A stretch of 5,659 nt of DNA from an uncultured Lysobacteraceae bacterium (GTDB lineage: Bacteria > Pseudomonadota > Gammaproteobacteria > Xanthomonadales > Rhodanobacteraceae): positions 1 through 5,659 of the forward strand of contig CAMLLF010000300.1 of assembly GCA_946480705.1 (NCBI GenBank). The letters are read 5' to 3'. Of this stretch, positions 1-5,659 are shown in pieces. The notes below the pieces were generated by a model. That model saw only the letters and a program-made list of their open reading frames with translations. It made no database searches and had not been told where the DNA came from. The first letter of the stretch is position 1; the number at the start of each line of letters is the position of its first letter. Position numbers and translations under genes: made by a program.

Positions 1-568
1 AGCCCGGGTAATAGAGGTTCGCGATGAGCTTCAACTTCACGTTGGCGTGCGCGTTCGCGTTGATGTAATCCATCGCCTGCGCGACATAGGTCTTGCAGGA
101 AGCCACGGCGTTGTTGAGCACGCTGTAGTCGCAAGTGCCCGTCTGCGACTTGAAGCTCGACCGCGCCTGCAGGCCGTCATTGCCGCACATCTCGAAGGTG
201 ACGACACGCGTCGAACTGGCCTGCATGTACGAACGTTCGGCCACGATCTTGTTGTTATAGACATCCGACGCCACCGCGCCCGACTTCGCGCGGCGGATGT
301 TCTCGATGTCCGCGTTCCACACCGCAGACAGATACTCCGAATCGACCGTCGGCGCGGAGTAACGCGCCGCGTTGCTGATCGAGCCGTTGTAACCCGCGTA
401 AATCGAATCGCCGTAAGCCACGACGCGATACTTCGCCGTCGTCCCCGCGCGATCGACCGTCCACGAAACGTTCTGGTTCAGCGTATTGCCCATGGCCTGG
501 GCGCTCAGAGCGAGCAAAGCGACAGCAGGCAGCCACCGACAGACGGTGCCGCGAAATGCGTTGTGCAT
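1..568 (-). CDS. Secreted SGNH/GDSL-type hydrolase, N-terminal part (3' end outside window)
   Basis: This frame is open from the ATG at 568 down to base 1 (189 codons), and the C-terminus lies beyond the left edge. Residues 1-25 form a Sec signal peptide: Arg6 and Arg11, then a hydrophobic stretch around LPAVALLALSA, with likely cleavage after AQA (Ala25). SGNH block I is YGDSIYAGYNGS, giving nucleophile Ser55 within Gly53-Asp54-Ser55. Block II is probably Gly97 in AKSGAVASDV. Block III is MCGNDGL, with oxyanion Asn130. The block V D-x-x-H motif that completes the catalytic site is expected in the missing part. The family hydrolyses ester or acyl bonds of lipids, polysaccharide acetyl groups or small esters; the substrate cannot be told here, and the site of action should be periplasmic or extracellular. 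A modest Shine-Dalgarno (GGGGA, minus strand of 574-578) lies six bases before the ATG and supports this start. Cys128, Cys146 and Cys158 could form disulfides after export. The gene is divergent from the RHS gene. Confidence 0.88.
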   Translation of the reverse strand, partial: MHNAFRGTVCRWLPAVALLALSAQAMGNTLNQNVSWTVDRAGTTAKYRVVAYGDSIYAGYNGSISNAARYSAPTVDSEYLSAVWNADIENIRRAKSGAVASDVYNNKIVAERSYMQASSTRVVTFEMCGNDGLQARSSFKSQTGTCDYSVLNNAVASCKTYVAQAMDYINANAHANVKLKLIANLYYPG

Positions 569-653
569 GATTATCCCCACGAGGTCAGTGTGCGAGCGAC
601 GCGGGAACCGGGCGGCTTCCGCGCTCCTTACGAACTGCAGCACTACGTGGCAT

Positions 654-669
654 GCGCCCGTTCGGGCGC
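654..669. repeat. Perfect inverted repeat (7-bp stem, TT spacer)
   Basis: GCGCCCG-TT-CGGGCGC is a perfect palindrome about 85 bp upstream of the SGNH hydrolase start codon. In RNA from either strand it would form a short, very stable GC hairpin. There is no T-tract on either side, so it does not look like an intrinsic terminator. It could be a leader hairpin of the hydrolase mRNA, an operator half-site pair, or chance in GC-rich DNA. Confidence 0.55.
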
Positions 670-1184
670 CCCTGGCCGTCGCGAAGACTAAATGTGGGCG
701 TTGTGGAGGTCAATACGAACGTTTGAAATGGACATGGTGCGATGCAACAAGAGAACGAAGTGCGTCGCCCAGGTCAAAGAGTTAATGCGAAAAGATACAT
801 TTCCACTTGTCCGTATGGAATTGAGCTCCAACATTCGAATCGATCCTACGACGCCAACGGGAACAAAGGCTACTTCCTCAACAGGAACGGCCCAGGCTCC
901 CTGTTCTATGTGCGAACGACGACAGCCGGTCGATTGCTTTACACCAGCCAACTGTCGACAACTACACTCGACCAAGTTTCCCAGCAGGCTCCTCCAGAGA
1001 CACCACGGGACAGTTAGGGCCTCCTCGCAACATGATCGATACTCGCATTGGCGAGCATTCGCTTCGGGCATGGCGGAGTCGCTGATGCGACTTTCTCGCC
1101 CACTTTTTGATGCGATTTTTAGACGGGACAAGCAACCCTGACGATACAAGGCGTAGCGGTTCACGGCCCTGCGATCTACTGAGT

Positions 1185-1302
1185 GCACCAATGCGAGCTT
1201 GGCTGCACGTACTATAAGCCGGTGAATCCCTCTGCTTGGTGGAGTCAATACGTAACCGTCCCGTGACTCTGGGGACGAGATACGTCGTGGAGCACCAATG
1301 CG
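1185..1302. repeat. Pair of 11-bp direct repeats (1185-1195 and 1292-1302)
   Basis: GCACCAATGCG occurs at 1185-1195 and again at 1292-1302, 107 bp apart, inside the gene-poor spacer. Shorter related strings (CATTGGCG or CCAATG) recur nearby at about 1045, 1391 and 1419. They could be binding sites for one regulator or traces of a local duplication. The repeats are exact but short, and no function can be assigned. Confidence 0.35.
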
Positions 1303-1444
1303 CCTGCTACGGTGAGAGTATTCGCCGTCAAACAGCAGTAGCGCTACTTGTTGCTGGACTGCATCTCAGGATCTGAGTTGCCCCTCCTTCACGCCAATGA
1401 CCTAAATCGCTGGTACTCATTGGCGCCCGCCGGTACGTAACTAA

Positions 1445-1480
1445 CCGCTCAGCCAACTGAGGCTGACCGGCACTTTTTCT
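1445..1480 (+). terminator. Terminator-like hairpin with T-tract just before the RHS gene
   Basis: CCG-C-TCAGCC (1445-1454), a six-base loop (AACTGA) and GGCTGA-C-CGG (1461-1470) make a 9-pair stem with one C/C mismatch. It is followed by CACTTTTTCTT (1471-1481). The T-tract follows only in the plus direction. The structure ends 13 bases before the ribosome binding site at 1494, so it either ends an upstream plus-strand transcript or acts as an attenuator in the leader of the RHS gene. The four-base gap between stem and T-run weakens the call. Confidence 0.45.
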
Positions 1481-1493
1481 TATTGAAGCTTCT

Positions 1494-1499
1494 GGGAGG
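1494..1499 (+). promoter_or_regulatory. Ribosome binding site of the SpvB/RHS gene
   Basis: GGGAGG lies five bases before the ATG at 1505. It is a near-consensus Shine-Dalgarno and fixes the start at 1505 over the in-frame GTG at 1538, which has no comparable site in front of it. Confidence 0.75.
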
Positions 1500-1504
1500 C
1501 GGTA

Positions 1505-3934
1505 ATGCGGTGTTGGAATGGGCTCGAGAATTTTACGGTGCGGCCGGGTACGTTCGGATGGAAAGTTTCTCGTTTTCTGCACGATCCTCTCGTTATCGCG
1601 ATATGTCTCCTTCTGACATTCTTGGGTGGCATCAGTACCCCGATGCAACCTGCATTCGCTTCAGCGCAACTGATCGGGTGGGGCGTCGAAACTCCAGGCC
1701 TGAATCCAGGCGGACAGACGCCCGGTTCGGGTAGCAATACGGTGATAGCACCTCCACCGGCTACCCACACAGAGCCAGAGCCCGATCCAGACGCGTTCTC
1801 CGACGGCGTCGGCGCAACGCCCGGTAATTTCCGAGTCGACGAGGGCGGCGCGAGCACGTACACGATTCCGATCTATGTGCCGCCGGGTTCGGCAGACTTC
1901 AGCCCCAAGCTGACGCTCACGTATCAGCAGCGCGGCGGCAACGGTTCGCTCGGTGTCGGATTCGGCATCGGTGGACTCTCATCGATCACGCGCTGCCGCA
2001 AGTCTCGCGAAAGTGGGGACGGCAACGGAATATTTCCGGCGATCAATTTCGACAGCGATGCCACGAACGATGCGTATTGTTTTGAAGGCGCTCGCTTGTG
2101 GCGGTTGTCGGGTGCCGGAAGTTGCCCGGCGGCGGCAGGTACGACTGCAACCTACGAATACGGCCTGGAATCCGATCCGGCGACGCGCACGTGCGGCTAC
2201 GAAACCACGGGCGTCACGGGGCCGGCATTCTGGCTCGTGCAACCCAAAGATGGTTCGTACCGTCGCTACGGTCACGCCGGCAACTCAACGTTGTCCCGCA
2301 ACGACGGGGCGGGCAACGCAGACACGACGCAGATCCTCACGTGGAATATCGACCGCCTGGCCGATGCCAGCGGAAACGTCATCGAATTCACCTACGCGCG
2401 CGACAACGCGGGGGGTGAAATCAGCATCGATGAGGTCAGCTACACGGGGCGCGTGGCGCTGTCGAATCTGCTCGCTGCATCGCCGACGTACGTGCGCGCG
2501 CCTTATAACGCGGTCAAGTTCAACTACACGACGTTGCCGGCAGCGGCGCAACGCGCCGACTACCTGTCGGGCATGAAGCTGTCACTGACGCAGCAGCTTT
2601 CGTCCGTGACCGTGCGCGGCACCGCCAATCACGGTGCAAACCCGGACGCGCAGCAGATCGTGCGCACCTACTACCTGGAGTACGCCACATCGACCTCCAG
2701 CGAAATAATGAACGTCTCTGCCGTGCGCGAATGCGCGCCGGGAAATACCGGGGAAGTGTGTTATCCGCGCACCCGCTTCACCTGGAACAGCAATCTCGGA
2801 GCAACGCAAGGCTTCCCGAACGCCCCGTTCACGTCGTCCTACAGCGCGGGTTTGGAGCACGCCATCGATTTCAAAGTCGCCGACATAAATGGGGATGGCC
2901 GGCAGGACCTGATCTGGCTCAAGGATGGTAACTGCGACAGCTCGGGATTCGGTGCAAACCGGTTTCAACTAATGACTTCGTTGGCGGTTGGCAACGGACC
3001 AACGCTGGCCGAGCCAAAAGCGACGGGCATCTATCTCAGCCGGCCACTTAAAGGTGTTCCTGGATGCCCGGGGGATCTGCGTCCTCAACACTTCGAGACG
3101 ATGTGGCACGTTTACGATTTCACCGGCGACGGACGCGACGACATTCTTGCGGACGACGGTGCATCCTGGCTGATCTATCCGTCGGTGAACGACGGCACGA
3201 CCTGGACGTACAGCAGCACGAATTGGACGACGACCGGCATCCCCGCAACGAACACCGACGACGGCAAGCTGGTCGATCTCGACGCGGACGGATTGCCGGA
3301 TCTGCTGCGTGGCTCGCCGAGCATCGCGGTCAATGCACGATTCCTGCGACGTTCGACGAGCTCCACCGTCGCCTATGCGTTCACGACGACGGATACCGGC
3401 GTGGACATCGAAAGCCCCACGCCGCCTGCCGGCTACACCGATGTGGGGTTGACGTTCGCGAGTACGCGCAACGGCGTTCCTCCGTCCGCCGATCTCGACG
3501 GCGACGGTGCGTCTGATCTGCTGGCGAAGGTCACGTTCGAGGGGCCGAATAGCGATGCTTGCCCCCTGGGTTCCAACCGGCCGGAAACCGCGGGGGCACG
3601 CGGGTACTTGCCGTCGGCGCCGTTCCTGAAGAAATCGAAACACTCGATTGCAAACGATCCTGGTACACCTACCGCAACGCCGGCGTCCAATCAAATGGCC
3701 GCCTCTATTTCGCGGTCGATACGAATCTGGGCGAAGTTGGCAACGCTGGCGGTCTATCGAGTGGCGGTGGCGACTACCAGCTCGCCGATGTCAACGGCGA
3801 CGGTCAGGCCGATGCGGTCTACCAGCGCAGCAACGGAGCGCAGCGGACGTTCCAGATCCGACTCAACCGCGGGACAGCTGCCCCGGCAGGGACGGACCGA
3901 CTTGCAGCAGAGCAGTCAACGGGAGTCTCGTTAG
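1505..3934 (+). CDS. Secreted SpvB/TcB-like RHS-family protein, 5' part up to a frameshift
   Basis: As read the ORF has 809 codons, but only about the first 697 residues are the true frame; the tail after the G-run at 3592-3596 is out of frame and Arg/Ser/Thr-rich. Order: signal peptide with a long n-region (hydrophobic core about 29-43, cleavage near AFASA, Ala54); Pro/acidic linker about 64-107 (PEPDPD); SpvB N-terminal domain from about 108, with STYTIPIYVPPGSADFSP (117-134), GGNGSLGVGFGIGGLSSI (144-161), GSYRRYG near 251 and WNIDRLADASGNVIEF (280-295). FG-GAP/VCBS-like repeats follow: DINGDGRQD (460), DFTGDGRDD (538), DLDADGLPD (591) and DLDGDGASD (663). In SpvB, TcaC/TcB and related RHS proteins these parts build the beta-propeller and shell that hold or deliver a C-terminal effector. 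The SpvB ADP-ribosyltransferase domain is not present in the visible part. The Sec signal implies a periplasmic, surface or secreted protein. Family assignment is strong; the biological role is inference. Confidence 0.9.
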   Translation: MRCWNGLENFTVRPGTFGWKVSRFLHDPLVIAICLLLTFLGGISTPMQPAFASAQLIGWGVETPGLNPGGQTPGSGSNTVIAPPPATHTEPEPDPDAFSDGVGATPGNFRVDEGGASTYTIPIYVPPGSADFSPKLTLTYQQRGGNGSLGVGFGIGGLSSITRCRKSRESGDGNGIFPAINFDSDATNDAYCFEGARLWRLSGAGSCPAAAGTTATYEYGLESDPATRTCGYETTGVTGPAFWLVQPKDGSYRRYGHAGNSTLSRNDGAGNADTTQILTWNIDRLADASGNVIEFTYARDNAGGEISIDEVSYTGRVALSNLLAASPTYVRAPYNAVKFNYTTLPAAAQRADYLSGMKLSLTQQLSSVTVRGTANHGANPDAQQIVRTYYLEYATSTSSEIMNVSAVRECAPGNTGEVCYPRTRFTWNSNLGATQGFPNAPFTSSYSAGLEHAIDFKVADINGDGRQDLIWLKDGNCDSSGFGANRFQLMTSLAVGNGPTLAEPKATGIYLSRPLKGVPGCPGDLRPQHFETMWHVYDFTGDGRDDILADDGASWLIYPSVNDGTTWTYSSTNWTTTGIPATNTDDGKLVDLDADGLPDLLRGSPSIAVNARFLRRSTSSTVAYAFTTTDTGVDIESPTPPAGYTDVGLTFASTRNGVPPSADLDGDGASDLLAKVTFEGPNSDACPLGSNRPETAGARGYLPSAPFLKKSKHSIANDPGTPTATPASNQMAASISRSIRIWAKLATLAVYRVAVATTSSPMSTATVRPMRSTSAATERSGRSRSDSTAGQLPRQGRTDLQQSSQRESR
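3592..3596 (+). other. Frameshift site in a G5 run
   Basis: Upstream, the family-like frame reads ...NRPETAG in codons starting at 3590 (GCG GGG). Downstream, the family-like frame is the one containing ACG at 3598, reading TRVLAVGAVPEEIETLDCKR. Adding one G (G6 instead of G5) restores E-T-A-G-G-T-R-V-L with no other change. The downstream frame has a TAG at 3550-3552, so the switch must occur between 3553 and about 3605, and the G-run is the obvious place. A second run of six G at 2410-2415 in the same gene is in frame. Confidence 0.85.
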
Positions 3935-5659
3935 CTTCTGATCTGGCATCGCGCGTTCAACTGCTCGACGTCAATGGCGACAGCAAGCTCGATCTGTTCT
4001 ACGCGGTCGATCTTGGCAGCGGTTCCCCGCGCTACCCACTGCGAGCGCGGCGATTCGCGGTGTCGAATTTCGGTTCGGAAATCGATGTCGGCAACAGCAC
4101 GTCGAACGCACAGAGCCCGCTGAGCACACCGAGTTTTCTCATCGACGCGACAGGTGATGGCGTTCCCGATCTCGTGCGCTTCTCGGGCAACAACGTCGGC
4201 ATCGCCGTAGGCAGTCTGACGTTTGGCGGCAACGACGTGGTGACCTTCATCGCCAACGGCCTTGGCGCAGTACACACGATCGGCTACGCGCCGCTGCCCT
4301 ACAGCTCGGTCTACGACCGCGCGTTCGACGGGCCGAGCAAGGCCTGGGGACGCGGCTCACCGGTGTTCGACGTGTTCTCCTCGATGTGGGTCGTGCGCAA
4401 TGCAGCGCAGTCTGCGCCGACGGCTGCCAACGCGCTGACCACCAGCGAAGTCCGCTACCACTACAGCGGTGCGCGTATGCAGGCGGGTGGGCGTGGGTTC
4501 CTGGGTTTCCAAACCGTCCGCACCGAAGATGTGCAGAATTTCCTGGTCACGACGACCGAATACCAGCAGGACTTCCCCTACACCGGCAGGCCGAAGAGCA
4601 CGGTCGTTGAAATGCTGGCTGCGCCGTTGCCTGATCCGTGCGCGGCGAATCCTCAGGCGACCGGTTGTTTCGTCGAACCTCCGGCAAACTGCGGCCCGCT
4701 GGGTTGTCCCGTGGCGCCTGGTGCTCCGGGATTGCTGAGCGTGGGCGGGCAAGTCATTAGCGACTCGGCAACACTTTGGGCGGCAACGCCGGCGTTCAAC
4801 CCCGCAACGTGGCAAGCGCTTCACGTCTATGCGTCTTCGACCGACGAGCAGAAATTCGATCTTGCAGCACCGGGGCAATTGAGCTTTCAGATTGCCTCGT
4901 CGTTTGCATTCGACGGCTACGGCAACATAACCGATTCGACAGTGACCTCGCGCCATGTGAACGACGCGGGATCGCTCGTGACCGATGAAACGAAGACCAC
5001 GGCCAATGTCTTTGGTTGTACGGCGAGTCCGCCCACGCTCAGCAGTTGTACGGGAGTTGCGCTGAACGCGGAACGCCGGCGCCTCGGCCGTTTGTCGATT
5101 TCAACCGTGGACAGCAGCAGGCCTGGCGCGACTACGCTGCGGCGCCGAGCGAGTTTCGAGTACGACGCGACGCGATTGCTGCTCACGTCCGAAATCCAGG
5201 GCCCTTATGACGCGAGCGATGAACCGGATGCAACCGTTCGCAAACGTCTCAACATGCGCACCGACTTCGTGCTCGATGACGACGGCAATCGCGTCGCGCA
5301 GTACCAATGCGACGCGACCAACTACGTCAATCGCGCCGCCTGCACGAACCTCGCCGGATTCCAGCAGCGGCAATGGGAAAGCGATCTCACGCGATTCCAG
5401 CGCTACGGCAAGTCGGTGTACGAACCCAAGGGGCGGTTCCCGCTCTACACGCTTGCACCGTTCTACTCGGCGACTGCCGGCAATCAGACGGACGAGAATG
5501 TCGTCGTGTACACCGGCGTCGCGGTCAGCGGCGGCGCGTTCACGATGCAGGCGGCGCCGAGTTCGATCGTGATGAACCGCAATGCGTTCGGCGATCCGCT
5601 GAACCGCGTCTCGTCAACCGGCATGGTCGCGACGTTCGCCTACGGCTACCTCGGCCGCG
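3598..5659 (+). CDS. SpvB/TcB-like RHS-family protein, continuation after the frameshift (3' end outside window)
   Basis: The frame is open without stops to the window edge. Numbered with the missing base restored, it covers residues about 699-1385. Three more FG-GAP/VCBS-like repeats come first: DVNGDGQAD (762), DVNGDSKLD (822) and DATGDGVPD (881), making seven in all. From about 915 to 1035 lies a TcdB-middle-like domain: NGLGAVHTIGYAPLPYSSVY, then YHYSGARMQAGGRGFLGF (985 on) and TEYQQDFPYTGRPKS, a signature seen in TcB-type and SpvB-linked RHS proteins. FAFDGYGNITDS (near 1136) and VLDDDGNRVAQY mark the start of the RHS/YD-type region, which is still running at the edge (FAYGYLGR). The RHS core, autoproteolysis site and any C-terminal toxin would be to the right. 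There is no start codon with a good ribosome binding site near its beginning, so this is the rest of the upstream gene rather than a separate one. Confidence 0.88.

Larger units (their letters stand above)
569..1504. other. Divergent intergenic region, 936 bp, no convincing gene
   Basis: The region separates two divergent secreted-protein genes and should hold both promoters. From about 690 to 1480 the G+C is lower and uneven (781-840 23/60, 1081-1140 30/60, 1321-1380 30/60) against about 63% in the flanking genes. Open frames exist here: 692-1141 plus, 742-1017 plus, and 1248-688 minus from a TTG. None has a good ribosome binding site, a codon bias like the neighbours, or a recognisable domain. 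I read it as non-coding or strongly decayed DNA. The palindrome at 654-669, the 11-bp repeat at 1185/1292 and the terminator-like hairpin at 1445-1480 are the only clear structures. No strong sigma-70 promoter was found for either gene. Confidence 0.6.

Noticed and set aside
47..691. Long plus-strand frame opposite the SGNH hydrolase
   Set aside because: It is antisense to a gene with clear SGNH motifs and a signal peptide. Its Arg-rich, low-complexity translation is typical of a shadow in GC-rich DNA.
687..713. Promoter candidate for the hydrolase on the minus strand (TTGACC, then TTTAGT)
   Set aside because: The -35 box is good (5 of 6), but the spacer to TTTAGT is only 15 bp and the -10 at a proper distance (TAGTCT) matches only 3 of 6. 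It is too weak to list as a feature.
692..1141. Plus-strand frame of 149 codons in the spacer
   Set aside because: No Shine-Dalgarno, mixed composition and no recognisable domain; it overlaps another equally weak frame (742-1017).
688..1248. Minus-strand frame of 186 codons in the spacer
   Set aside because: It begins at TTG without a ribosome binding site, shows no domain and no codon bias, and would end inside the likely promoter area of the hydrolase gene.
1381..1387. CCCCTCC as a possible anti-Shine-Dalgarno partner of GGGAGG at 1494
   Set aside because: Only five or six pairs can form over more than 100 bases, which is easily chance in this composition.
1443..1470. tRNA-like D-arm string on the minus strand (TCAGTTGGCTGA)
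   Set aside because: The rest of a tRNA is absent: there is no T-arm GTTCGA-type sequence and no acceptor pairing. The same bases are better explained by the hairpin with T-tract.
3590..3605. Programmed -1 ribosomal frameshift
   Set aside because: The P-site GGG could slip, but GCA to GGC in the A site re-pairs poorly, no clear downstream stem was seen, and the family has no need of it. A missing G is simpler.
2969..3694. Long minus-strand frame opposite the SpvB/RHS gene
   Set aside because: It is antisense to the VCBS-like repeats; the Arg-rich translation mirrors the GC-rich codons of the real gene.
1505..3934. SpvB actin ADP-ribosyltransferase
   Set aside because: Only the SpvB N-terminal type domain is seen. 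The C-terminal transferase domain is not in the visible part, so an enzymatic call would be unsupported.

Overview
The window is high-GC bacterial DNA. The coding parts run at about 60-65% G+C by hand count (2221-2280 has 38 G/C of 60). Both genes encode exported proteins with Sec-type signal peptides, so the source is Gram-negative or similar. The closest resemblance I recognise is to the large SpvB/RHS proteins and secreted SGNH hydrolases of Lysobacterales (Xanthomonadales) such as Lysobacter or Rhodanobacter relatives. That placement is inference from family style, not a database match.

Layout: (1) 1-568, minus strand: the N-terminal 189 residues of a secreted SGNH/GDSL-type hydrolase, whose 3' end lies outside the window. 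(2) 569-1504: a divergent intergenic region of 936 bp, with lower and patchier G+C (781-840 has only 23 G/C of 60). I find no convincing gene in it. It holds a perfect 7-bp-stem palindrome (654-669), an 11-bp direct repeat (1185-1195 and 1292-1302) and a terminator-like hairpin with a T-tract (1445-1480) about 25 bp before the next start codon. (3) 1505-5659, plus strand: a very large secreted protein of the SpvB / Tc-toxin B / RHS superfamily, running off the right edge. Its order is signal peptide, Pro/acidic linker, SpvB N-terminal domain, seven FG-GAP/VCBS-like Asp-rich repeats, TcdB-middle-like domain, then the start of an RHS/YD-type region.

The large gene is broken in the sequence as given. 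The reading frame changes at a G5 run (3592-3596). One more G would join the two parts into a single open frame of 1385 visible residues, with family motifs continuing on both sides. This may be a sequencing or assembly error, a recent natural frameshift or, less likely, a length-variable tract.

The two genes are divergent and share only the idea of export; nothing visible shows that they work together. Any C-terminal toxin domain, cleavage site or immunity gene of the RHS protein would lie to the right of the window.
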